From Flavobacteriales bacterium (GTDB lineage: Bacteria; Bacteroidota; Bacteroidia; NS11-12g; UBA955): 64,000 nucleotides of DNA. Every line of letters starts with the position of its first letter. The first letter of the stretch is position 1. The position numbers and the translations under genes were made by a program. The stretch spans positions 1 through 64,000 of the forward strand of contig NSIM01000002.1 of NCBI GenBank assembly GCA_002737705.1, given 5' to 3'. Below the pieces are notes generated by a model, which did no database searches, was not told where the DNA came from, and was given only the letters and a program-made list of their open reading frames with translations. Below, piece by piece: positions 29,128 to 36,830 of the stretch.

Positions 29128-29844
29128 TTATGAATTGACAGAATTCAAAGCATCATTTACCCATTTGAGGGCTATTTCCAATTGTTTTTCTTTGCTAAGG
29201 TCTGAATTGTCTAGAATACAATAATCGGATGTGCGTGACAAGGGACTGTGTTCCCTTGATTCATCGATGCTGTCTCTGTGTTCAAGATTTTTTCTCACTG
29301 TTTCCAAAGACACAGCATCTCCATTGGCAATGAGTTCCTCAAACCTTCTATTGGCCCTCACTGCAGAATTTGCAGTCATAAATATTTTTACTTCCGCCTG
29401 CGGGAAAACCACTGTCCCAATATCTCTTCCATCCATTACAACCCCTTTGTTCATTCCGATTTCTTGTTGAATGGCTACCAATTTATTGCGTACTGCTAGA
29501 ATTTTAGACACTTCACTCACTTTCGATGCCACCAAAAGTCCCCGAATCTCCGACTCAACCCCTTTGCCATTGAGTATAATTTCAGTTTGTTTCTGCTTAT
29601 TGATTGAACAGGACAATGTTACACCCTGCAAGGCATCCATCACGGCCGTTTCATTCAGAACATCTACCCCCATTCGCATCATATGCAAGGTAACGGCTCG
29701 ATACATTGCACCACTATCAATGAAAATATAGTCCAAATGTTTGGCGAGGGCTTTGGCTAGTGTACCCTTACCACAGCTACTATAACCGTCAATGGCAATG
29801 TTTATCTTATGTTGGCTCCGTCGGGTTGCTTTGTCTTGAACCAT
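29128..29844 (-). CDS. cmk: Cytidylate kinase
   Basis: Phosphorylates CMP and dCMP (238 aa). The P-loop is IDGYSSCGKGTLAKAL at about residues 18-33. DSGAMYRAVTL and VVMDGRDIGTVVFPQAEVKI are the NMP-binding signatures, and DSIDESREHSPL is the lid region. The first dozen residues (MVQDKATRRSQHK) are extra; the true start could be slightly later. Its neighbour is porQ, an arrangement seen in other T9SS-bearing Bacteroidota. Confidence 0.95.
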   Translation of the reverse strand: MVQDKATRRSQHKINIAIDGYSSCGKGTLAKALAKHLDYIFIDSGAMYRAVTLHMMRMGVDVLNETAVMDALQGVTLSCSINKQKQTEIILNGKGVESEIRGLLVASKVSEVSKILAVRNKLVAIQQEIGMNKGVVMDGRDIGTVVFPQAEVKIFMTANSAVRANRRFEELIANGDAVSLETVRKNLEHRDSIDESREHSPLSRTSDYCILDNSDLSKEKQLEIALKWVNDALNSVNS

Positions 29845-29892
29845 GACTATTTGATTTGACTATTGGTAAAAATAGATTTGACTCCCACCGAA

Positions 29893-30972
29893 TCAAAGTT
29901 TCTTTCTAAATTGAAAAGGATTAAAAACAATCGACACCATATTGGAATTCTGGTTTGTGAAATAGGCAGCACTCGAATAGGTTATATCACATTTGACCAT
30001 TCTAAATTTTATACCCCATCCAAAACCGGAAGTGCCCCTATGATCTGCGGTAGCCATTTCCATCCTTCGTTGAAGATTGTAACCAAACAGCAATCCCATA
30101 TTCTGTCCGAGTGCCAATTCTGTTCCAAAGGCAAAATGTCTTGCCAATTTTTCTGTAAACCCTGCTTTCTTCGCAACCATTTGCTTGCCATTTAAATCAA
30201 TCTCGCCTGGCATTGTCAAATATTGGTTATAGGTTAAATCCCAACGCTGGAGGCTATGGGCAGTAATGTGAAAACGAAATGGCATGTGTTTGGGTTTAAA
30301 TGCGATAGCCGCTTGAATCGTAAAAGGCAAAGCCTCTCGGCCTACCCCTTGGTATGCTATAATTTGTGTTCCCATATTCTTACAAACAATACCAAAACTT
30401 AATCCAGAATCTACGCTAATATAGTGGGCGCCAAGGTTTACATATACTCCGTTTCCGATATACGGACCCAAAACACTGTATACCATGCCCAATTGCGAAC
30501 CCCAACGCCAGTGTTCGTTAATGTCCATCGAAACACCAATACCAATATTTGTTTCGTTGGCTGACACCTTCCCAGTGGGATTTCCCCCAGCGTCGTAAGC
30601 ATCCATGGTGCCATAGTCTATGTGTTGTGCAAATCCCTGAAAAATTGGAATTGAAAGGGCTTTGTTCTGTTTTTTATTTCTCAGCGTATCTCCGACTGTA
30701 AATCCAAAGCAAAAATTGGCTGTCAGCACACCAGGCAATATTGTTCCAACCCCCAATCCCACGTTGCGTTTATGAGAGGAATTTAACATGGCTGGATTAT
30801 TGGTTGTTTGCAAGACGTCAGCGGAAGATTGGGCAAGCAAGTATCCACTCCATGCCAATGCTTTGCTGTGCATGGGAATATTGAGAATTGAAAAAACACC
30901 ATTTCCCCCTGTTTGGGCAGACACAACAGAAATTGTTGCAAAAAAGACAAGCAAAAATCGACACTTGCGCAT
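29893..30972 (-). CDS. porQ: Type IX secretion system outer-membrane protein PorQ
   Basis: A predicted outer-membrane beta-barrel of 359 aa belonging to the PorQ/PorP-like group. In P. gingivalis PorQ works with PorU, PorV and PorZ in the surface attachment complex. A signal peptide (MRKCRFLLVFFATISVVSAQ) is followed by GGNGVFSILNIPMHSKALAW, the family's typical opening, and glycine-rich strands (FGYNLQRRMEM, GFGWGIKF). The ATG at 30972 is preferred over an upstream non-ATG start at 30996. Adjacency to cmk supports the call. Divergent from ribF with about 65 bases between them. Confidence 0.85.
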   Translation of the reverse strand: MRKCRFLLVFFATISVVSAQTGGNGVFSILNIPMHSKALAWSGYLLAQSSADVLQTTNNPAMLNSSHKRNVGLGVGTILPGVLTANFCFGFTVGDTLRNKKQNKALSIPIFQGFAQHIDYGTMDAYDAGGNPTGKVSANETNIGIGVSMDINEHWRWGSQLGMVYSVLGPYIGNGVYVNLGAHYISVDSGLSFGIVCKNMGTQIIAYQGVGREALPFTIQAAIAFKPKHMPFRFHITAHSLQRWDLTYNQYLTMPGEIDLNGKQMVAKKAGFTEKLARHFAFGTELALGQNMGLLFGYNLQRRMEMATADHRGTSGFGWGIKFRMVKCDITYSSAAYFTNQNSNMVSIVFNPFQFRKKL

Positions 30973-30978
30973 GGCCAA

Positions 30979-30986
30979 CAAAATTA
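30979..30986 (-). promoter_or_regulatory. Candidate -7 box (TAATTTTG) 6 bases before porQ start
   Basis: The minus strand reads TAATTTTG, a perfect TAnnTTTG, six bases before the ATG at 30972. There is no TTG at standard -33 spacing. It supports the shorter porQ start and predicts a leaderless or nearly leaderless mRNA. Confidence 0.45.
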
Positions 30987-31037
30987 GTTCAAGCAAAGCA
31001 ACATGTGATGCATATTTTCTTGAAATTTGCAGACGCT

Positions 31038-31976
31038 ATGACGCAAACGCTATTTTACAATCCTTCAGAAGTTCCAATAGATAGACGATTGGTCATTACT
31101 CAAGGAACATTTGATGGTATCCACTTGGGTCATAAAGAAGTATTGCAACATTTGGTTTCATTGGCAAAAGAAAAAAACACACGCAGTTTATTGCTCACTT
31201 TTCATCCCCATCCACGGCTTGTTATTGAGCCAAACAATTCGGAATTGCAAATGCTAAGCAGCATACAAGAAAAATCAGCGGCAGTATTTGCTCTTGGGGT
31301 TGATTATATCCTTGTATTGCCATTTACCCAAGAATTTTCCCAAAAATCGCCCCGCGAATTTGTTTCTGATGTATTGGTGAATCAATTGCATGTTGATACA
31401 ATTGTAATTGGCTATGATCACCGCTTTGGAAAAAACAGATCTGGTGGATTCGAAGACCTACTGGTATTGGCAAAAGAATTCCAATTTACAGTCCATGAAA
31501 TTCCTGCATCGGTAGTATACGAAATCGCCATTAGCAGTTCCAGAATCCGAAAGGCTTTACAAAACAAGCAATTAAAAGAAGCCAATGAGTTATTGGGCAG
31601 GCCTTATGCGATTACTGGCACCGTGGTAGAGGGTAAACATATTGGCCGAAGCATTGGATTTCCGACGGCAAACATACTGATTGATGATCCGTACAAATTG
31701 ATTCCTCCCAACGGTGTGTATGCCGGAACTTGTACCATTCAGCATAAAACATATAAAATGATGTGTAATATCGGAGTGAGACCAACATTCAAAGGAAGCA
31801 TACGAACCATCGAAGCCCATATTTTAAATTTTGACAATTCTATCTACTCAGAAACAATTCAACTGCATTTGGTACAGTATTTGAGAAATGAACAAGAATT
31901 TGATTCGATAGAATCACTCAAATCTCAACTGGTATTGGATGCAAAACAAGCACAGATTTTGGTCAGTTTACCCTAG
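31038..31976 (+). CDS. ribF: Bifunctional riboflavin kinase / FAD synthetase
   Basis: Makes FMN and then FAD from riboflavin. The protein (312 aa) has an N-terminal nucleotidyltransferase domain with VITQGTFDGIHLGHKEVLQ (residues 19-37), VIGYDHRFGKNRSG and ISSSRIRKAL. The C-terminal flavokinase domain has GRPYAITGTVVEGKHIGRSI, GFPTANI and NIGVRPTFKG. The ATG at 31038 was chosen since upstream residues show no family similarity; the in-frame ATG at 31008 is possible. GAAATTTG, one base from the -7 consensus, ends eight bases before 31038. Confidence 0.94.
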   Translation: MTQTLFYNPSEVPIDRRLVITQGTFDGIHLGHKEVLQHLVSLAKEKNTRSLLLTFHPHPRLVIEPNNSELQMLSSIQEKSAAVFALGVDYILVLPFTQEFSQKSPREFVSDVLVNQLHVDTIVIGYDHRFGKNRSGGFEDLLVLAKEFQFTVHEIPASVVYEIAISSSRIRKALQNKQLKEANELLGRPYAITGTVVEGKHIGRSIGFPTANILIDDPYKLIPPNGVYAGTCTIQHKTYKMMCNIGVRPTFKGSIRTIEAHILNFDNSIYSETIQLHLVQYLRNEQEFDSIESLKSQLVLDAKQAQILVSLP

Positions 31977-32760
31977 ATTATTGATCATTTTCTTGTGTCT
32001 ATCTTCTGCACAATTTGCTTTTGCACAGGTTGATCCCGATGAAACCATCGAAGAATCAGACTGGGTTTCAGAAGATTCAATATCCGAGAATTTGTCTGAT
32101 AGCATTCAATTTTACTACGAAGAAGGAGAGGTTTTCATTCCCGGAATGCTGCCTGAATATGATTTTTATGCCTTTTGGGATACCCTGCATGCAGATGCTT
32201 ATCGGTTTGATATGCGCAAATTAAAAGAAGGAATCTCGCTTGCTATTTTAGAACCTGATTGCAATTTTGCGATGCCCGTTTATGGAAGAACCAATTCTCC
32301 ATTTGGCTGGAGGCGAGGCGGGGCGCATACGGGAATAGATCTACAACTGCGAACAGGCGATTCTGTTTTTGCTGCGTTCGATGGGGTTGTGCGTATGAGC
32401 CGTTATTATGGTGGATATGGAAACTGCGTCGTTCTTCGCCATTTCAATGGCTTGGAAACCCTTTATGGTCACCTGAGCAAATTACTCCTTACATCGGGAA
32501 TGCTTGTCAATGCGGGTCAAGTCATTGGGTTGGGTGGGTCTACTGGACACAGCACAGGGCCACATTTGCATTTTGAAATACGATTTTTGGGACGTCCATT
32601 AAACCCCGCTTTACTCATTGACTTTTTAGAAGAAACAATTAAATCAGATACATTTGTTATTGAGCCAAGCGTTTTTGTTCTACCCTATACAAAATACACA
32701 AAAAAGAAACGCCGATTCTACAAAAATCGAAGGAGCCGTTACAGAAATAAAAGACATTGA
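31939..32760 (+). CDS. M23-family (LytM-type) peptidoglycan endopeptidase
   Basis: A secreted zinc metallopeptidase of 273 aa, expected to cut peptidoglycan cross-links. The signal peptide covers residues 1-30 (PRLLIIFLCLSSAQFAFAQ), followed by an acidic linker. The catalytic LytM domain (about 115-235) has all zinc and catalytic residues: His130 and Asp134 in HTGIDLQ, His178 in YGHLS, His209/His211 in HLHFEI. The last 20 residues are very basic (KKKRRFYKNRRSRYRNKRH). It starts 38 bases inside ribF in another frame, so the two are probably co-transcribed. It may serve the envelope near the gliding machinery, but that is only proximity. Confidence 0.9.
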   Translation: MQNKHRFWSVYPRLLIIFLCLSSAQFAFAQVDPDETIEESDWVSEDSISENLSDSIQFYYEEGEVFIPGMLPEYDFYAFWDTLHADAYRFDMRKLKEGISLAILEPDCNFAMPVYGRTNSPFGWRRGGAHTGIDLQLRTGDSVFAAFDGVVRMSRYYGGYGNCVVLRHFNGLETLYGHLSKLLLTSGMLVNAGQVIGLGGSTGHSTGPHLHFEIRFLGRPLNPALLIDFLEETIKSDTFVIEPSVFVLPYTKYTKKKRRFYKNRRSRYRNKRH

Positions 32761-32776
32761 ATACGATACCAGACCA

Positions 32777-32795
32777 AAGCACTTTAAAAGTGCTT
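32777..32795. repeat. Short perfect inverted repeat downstream of the M23 gene
   Basis: AAGCACTTT A AAAGTGCTT forms a nine-base perfect palindrome in the 193-base gap before gldA. No T-run follows on either strand, so it does not look like a Rho-independent terminator. It could be an operator. Nothing else is recognised in the gap. Confidence 0.4.
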
Positions 32796-32937
32796 CTGCT
32801 TCACCCCCCATTGTCTTTGAAATTACCAAACCAGAGGTAGCTTTCCGACAAACCTTCGAATCCGCTCAATGAAGGATTTGAAATTGATCAAGAGCATTAA
32901 TCCAAAGACAGGATATAAAAGGTTGGCTCGATTCAAC

Positions 32938-32945
32938 TATTTTTG
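32938..32945 (+). promoter_or_regulatory. Candidate -7 box (TATTTTTG) 8 bases before gldA start
   Basis: TATTTTTG matches TAnnTTTG and ends eight bases before the GTG at 32954. There is no matching TTG 20 bases upstream. If used, it would start the gldA-gldF-gldG-ruvA transcript at about the GTG. Confidence 0.45.
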
Positions 32946-32953
32946 TGCCATAA

Positions 32954-33676
32954 GTGAGCATAAAAGTTAATACTCTATCCAAACGTTATGGAGCCCAATG
33001 GGCTGTAAATGCTATTAGTTTCTCTGTATCACCGGGTGAAATCGTTGGCTTCTTGGGTCCAAACGGAGCAGGGAAGTCTACAACAATGAAAATCCTTGCT
33101 GGATTTATCCCCCAAACTGCAGGAGATGTAACGATGTGTGGATTAGACCTGAAAGAACACAGCTTGGAAATTCGCAAAAAAGTGGGTTACCTCCCCGAAA
33201 ACAATCCCCTTTATTTGGACATGTATGTAGCCGAATTTTTGCTATTTTCCGCTGAACTGGCCGGGGTGAAAAATACAAGAACTGCACTCGAAAAAGCCAT
33301 AGAGCTCACCCAAATAGTAGATGAAAGAAAGAAGAAAATTGGGCAACTTTCCAAAGGATACCGACAACGCGTAGGATTGGCTCACGCCTTGATTCACGAC
33401 CCAAGTATACTTATCCTAGACGAGCCCAGCAGCGGACTAGATCCAAATCAAGCCATTGAAATGCGCTCTGTTATTAAACAATTGGGTACCGAAAAAACCA
33501 TTTTGCTCAGTACACATATTATGCAAGAAGTAGAAGCCATGTGCGGTCGTGTTATCATTTTAGACCAGGGGAAAATTATTGCCGATGACACATTAATTGG
33601 CTTAAAGAAAACTGCAAAAGGTCAATCACTTGAAGATATATTTCGAAATTTAACCAACCATGTGGGCAGTATTTAA
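32954..33676 (+). CDS. gldA: Gliding-associated ABC transporter ATPase GldA
   Basis: ATP-binding subunit of the GldAFG transporter (240 aa). Walker A GPNGAGKST is at residues 35-43. The signature is QLSKGYRQRVGLAHALIHDP and Walker B is ILILDEPSSGLDP; the H-loop is STHIMQEVEA. The start is a GTG with no ATG at the family N-terminus. GldA is assigned over a generic ABC ATPase because gldF and gldG follow directly, overlapping gldF by 17 bases. In F. johnsoniae GldA is needed for gliding; the transported substrate is unknown. Confidence 0.9.
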   Translation: MSIKVNTLSKRYGAQWAVNAISFSVSPGEIVGFLGPNGAGKSTTMKILAGFIPQTAGDVTMCGLDLKEHSLEIRKKVGYLPENNPLYLDMYVAEFLLFSAELAGVKNTRTALEKAIELTQIVDERKKKIGQLSKGYRQRVGLAHALIHDPSILILDEPSSGLDPNQAIEMRSVIKQLGTEKTILLSTHIMQEVEAMCGRVIILDQGKIIADDTLIGLKKTAKGQSLEDIFRNLTNHVGSI

Positions 33677-34388
33677 AAAAGAAATCCGGAGTTTCCTGGG
33701 ATCATTCATCGCCTATATCGTAATGGGGGTATTTCTGCTCATTACGGGACTGTTTATCTGGGTAATCGAGGGAACCAATGTGATGGATATTGGCCTGGCG
33801 AACATGCAGGTACTGTTTAATATCGCTCCCTATATATTAATCTTTCTGGTTTCTGCCATCACCATGCGAAGTCTAAGTGAAGAAAAACGATTGGGAACCA
33901 TAGAAATTCTGAGCACCCGACCGGTGAGTGATTTTTCGATTCTCATGGGAAAATATTTGGCAGCATTGGGACTCATTGTTTTTACTCTCTTGCCAACCCT
34001 TTTTTATTATTATACCATTTCAACACTAGCCGACCCACTCCAAGGAACAGATATTGGGGCTACTTGGTCATCGTATTTTGGGTTAATTTTGCTTGCAGCC
34101 AGTTATGCCAGCATAGGATTATTTGCCAGTGCTCTCAGCGACAATCAAATTGTTTCACTGGTTGTAAGCATGGTGCTGTGTTTTTTCTGGTATGGTATTT
34201 TGGGTTTGTTGGGCGATATCAAAGCACTGGATACCATTGGCAAAAGCCTGGGATGGTTTGGACTAGACTTTCATTACAAATCGATTAGTCGTGGGGTTTT
34301 TGACACACGTGATTTGTTGTATTTCTTGGGCTTCATAGCAAGTTTCATTGGGGCAAGTAAACTGGTATTTGAAAGCAGAAAATGGTAA
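33660..34388 (+). CDS. gldF: Gliding-associated ABC transporter permease GldF
   Basis: Membrane component of GldAFG (242 aa, about six transmembrane helices). It begins MWAVFKKEIRSFLGSFIAYI. The cytoplasmic segment SAITMRSLSEEKRLGTIEIL, then STRPVS, is typical of ABC-2 permeases and GldF. The first 17 bases lie within gldA, and its stop overlaps the start of gldG (TAATG). Tight packing implies one co-translated unit. Confidence 0.9.
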   Translation: MWAVFKKEIRSFLGSFIAYIVMGVFLLITGLFIWVIEGTNVMDIGLANMQVLFNIAPYILIFLVSAITMRSLSEEKRLGTIEILSTRPVSDFSILMGKYLAALGLIVFTLLPTLFYYYTISTLADPLQGTDIGATWSSYFGLILLAASYASIGLFASALSDNQIVSLVVSMVLCFFWYGILGLLGDIKALDTIGKSLGWFGLDFHYKSISRGVFDTRDLLYFLGFIASFIGASKLVFESRKW

Positions 34389-36154
34389 TGGATAATCATA
34401 TAAAACAACGGCAATCCATTTTCTCTTTCCTATTGGTGATGATCGGTGTACTATTGGTAAACGCCCTGGGTAGTATTTATTACAAGCGAATCGACCTGAG
34501 CTCGGAAAATCGCTATACATTGAGCGAAACCAGTGCCAAATTATGTACTTCCCTCAAAGAAAAATTGTATTTCCGTTTATACCTTGATGGTGAAATGTCG
34601 GCCCGATTTAAGAATCTCCGAAATGAAATTCGCGATATGGCCTATGAATTTAGAGAACAAAGCGGAAGAAAAATTGAAATTGAAATCATCAATCCATTTG
34701 CAGGAAAACCCATTTCTGAGGTGTCGGGATTGTTGAAAGATTTTAACGACCGCGGTTTACTCCCCCAAAGAGATATAGATGCTGAAAGCAACAACAGTAC
34801 TAGCATCAAAAATATCATTCCTGGAGCCGAATTGAGCTACGCGGGCAAAACAGTCACGGTAAACTTTTTTGAGTATGATGTGGCCTTGGATGCAGATGAA
34901 AACATCAAACGTGCCATGGACAATGTAGAATATGAAATTGCCAATGGATTGCGACAGTGCACACTCAAAAAACCCAAAAATATTGTAGTAGCCGATGGGT
35001 CGGGTGAGATGATCGATAGACGTGTGGAAGCCTTTGCCGCAGAATTATCGAAATACTACAACATCACATCCCTGAACCTCAATGTTTCAGATCCCGCCTG
35101 TGCGGAACCCTTTATCGACAAACTCAAGGCCCTTGAAAATACAGAAAATGCTGGTGAACTTCTACTTGCAAGTTTGCAAAATCGACTCAAAAACAACGAC
35201 CTTCTATTGGTTGTTAAACCCCAACAAGATTATACCCCATCGGAATTATACCTCATCGACCAATTTGCCCTAAACGGGGGAAAAGTAATTTGGATGATTG
35301 ACCCCGTAAATATTGAAATTGACAGTTTTGAAACAAGTGGCTCGATAATGGCATTCGATAGGCAATTAGAAAATATCACCGCATCCCTCTTCCATTATGG
35401 CGTCAAACTAGAATCTACACTGTTGATGGATGCCAATTGCAATAGCATTCCTATCCCAGTAGGCAATCGTCCAGAGATGATTGATTTTTATTATTTCCCT
35501 GTTTTTATGTCTGCCTCGTCTCCCCATATCATCAACAAAAATGTTGGACCCGTATGGACACAATTCCCCGCAACCCTTGTAGCAAAAAGCCGAAAAAAAA
35601 TGAACATTACTCCTTTGTTGTCGAGCAGCCGATATACCAAAACAATTCAGGCTCCTGCCACTGTCGATTTAGAAACGGTGTATATGCAATCTCGGGATGA
35701 CAAATTTAGAAGTGTCCTGCGGGGGGGCAGCAAACTCTCTGGCATACTCATGGAGGGAGAATTTCAATCGCCATTTGTTTACCAAAAACACTTTAGTGGA
35801 TTGCCTTTTTTGGCTTTGGGTACTTCGAAGATGATCGTGCTTTCTGATGGTGATATTATGCGAAATGGAATCAGTGGACGGGGGGGGATTTACCCAACCG
35901 GTTACGATCGTTTTAGCAAAATCACCTTTGCCAATCAGAAATTTTTACTCAATTGCATTGATTATTTAATTGATGACAATGGCTTAATCGAGATTCGTGC
36001 GAAAGAAAAAATACTGCGCTTGATGGATCCTGAAAAACTCCGACTGGAAAGAACCTTTTGGCAATGGTTTAATATGATCATCCCCATTGTTAGCATTTTG
36101 CTATTTGGCATCTGTAACAACCAGTTTAGAAAGTACAAATACCAAAACCCATAA
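34388..36154 (+). CDS. gldG: Gliding-associated ABC transporter component GldG
   Basis: Large membrane-anchored periplasmic component of GldAFG (588 aa from the ATG at 34388, which overlaps the gldF stop as TAATG; an ATG at 34382 is the alternative). There is an N-terminal transmembrane helix (FSFLLVMIGVLLVNALGSIY), then the periplasmic ABC-type-uncharacterised domain (RYTLSETSAKL, FEYDVALDADENIKRAMDNV, VVADGSGEMIDR, GGKVIWMIDPVNIEIDS). A C-terminal helix (FNMIIPIVSILLFGICN) closes it. It resembles GldG of Flavobacterium in layout. ruvA follows after five bases. Confidence 0.88.
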   Translation: MDNHIKQRQSIFSFLLVMIGVLLVNALGSIYYKRIDLSSENRYTLSETSAKLCTSLKEKLYFRLYLDGEMSARFKNLRNEIRDMAYEFREQSGRKIEIEIINPFAGKPISEVSGLLKDFNDRGLLPQRDIDAESNNSTSIKNIIPGAELSYAGKTVTVNFFEYDVALDADENIKRAMDNVEYEIANGLRQCTLKKPKNIVVADGSGEMIDRRVEAFAAELSKYYNITSLNLNVSDPACAEPFIDKLKALENTENAGELLLASLQNRLKNNDLLLVVKPQQDYTPSELYLIDQFALNGGKVIWMIDPVNIEIDSFETSGSIMAFDRQLENITASLFHYGVKLESTLLMDANCNSIPIPVGNRPEMIDFYYFPVFMSASSPHIINKNVGPVWTQFPATLVAKSRKKMNITPLLSSSRYTKTIQAPATVDLETVYMQSRDDKFRSVLRGGSKLSGILMEGEFQSPFVYQKHFSGLPFLALGTSKMIVLSDGDIMRNGISGRGGIYPTGYDRFSKITFANQKFLLNCIDYLIDDNGLIEIRAKEKILRLMDPEKLRLERTFWQWFNMIIPIVSILLFGICNNQFRKYKYQNP

Positions 36155-36159
36155 GACTT

Positions 36160-36762
36160 ATGTATAACTACATCGAAGGAACTCTCGAATCGCTAAGCCC
36201 TACCCATGCCGTAATTGGAAACCAAGGAATGGGATATATTGTCACCATTAGTCTAACAACTTACGAAAAAATCAAAGGCCTCAAAACCGTTCGACTATTT
36301 GTTGACTTATTGTTTAAGGTTGAGAACCAAAATCCGGTTTCTATGGCTTTGTATGGCTTTTGGGAACCCGATGAAAGACATATGTTTAGGATGTTGACCT
36401 CTGTTTCAGGGGTTGGAAATAATACCGCAATGCTTATGTTGTCGAGTTTGGATTCCGAAGAGGTGGCTTCTGCCATTATGAATGGAAATGTAGGATTGCT
36501 AAAAAGCATCAAAGGAATTGGCGAAAAAAGTGCCCAACGGATTGTTCTCGAATTACGAGACAAAATGAATGGTCGAAAAACTTCGGGTTTCTCATCAGGA
36601 ATAGCGGGTAACAGCGACAATTTTTCTGAAGCCTTAGCGGCACTAATCACATTGGGATATGCAAAGAATGGGGCCGAAAAAGCCTTGTTGTCGGTGAGCA
36701 AAACATTGGGTGGAACAGCGACAATCGAAGAATTGATAAAGAATTCACTAAAAATTTTGTAA
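36160..36762 (+). CDS. ruvA: Holliday junction branch-migration protein RuvA
   Basis: Binds four-way DNA junctions and loads the RuvB motor (200 aa). The N-terminal OB fold begins MYNYIEGTLESLSPTHAVI. Domain II has paired helix-hairpin-helix motifs (MLTSVSGVGNNTAMLMLSSL and LKSIKGIGEKSAQRIVLELR). Domain III, which contacts RuvB, is SEALAALITLGYAKNGAEKA. It is cotranscribed with gldAFG by spacing and followed by sprA; ruvA-sprA neighbourhoods are common in Bacteroidota. Confidence 0.97.
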   Translation: MYNYIEGTLESLSPTHAVIGNQGMGYIVTISLTTYEKIKGLKTVRLFVDLLFKVENQNPVSMALYGFWEPDERHMFRMLTSVSGVGNNTAMLMLSSLDSEEVASAIMNGNVGLLKSIKGIGEKSAQRIVLELRDKMNGRKTSGFSSGIAGNSDNFSEALAALITLGYAKNGAEKALLSVSKTLGGTATIEELIKNSLKIL

Positions 36763-36830
36763 CTTGCCACTTCTGCATTAATACAATAGCCTATTCGCCA
36801 ACTGCTACGCAACGATTAGAAGGATTTAGA

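Noticed and set aside
28875-29138. Plus-strand open frame of 87 codons in the tpiA-cmk gap
   Set aside because: It begins inside tpiA antisense, matches no family and lacks a convincing start; the TATTTTTG at 29031 has no -33 partner.
32777-32795. Palindrome considered as a terminator
   Set aside because: No T-run follows on either strand.
32654-32872. Open frame of 72 codons overlapping the end of the M23 gene
   Set aside because: The first half is an out-of-frame reading of the peptidase tail and the rest shows no domain; treated as chance.
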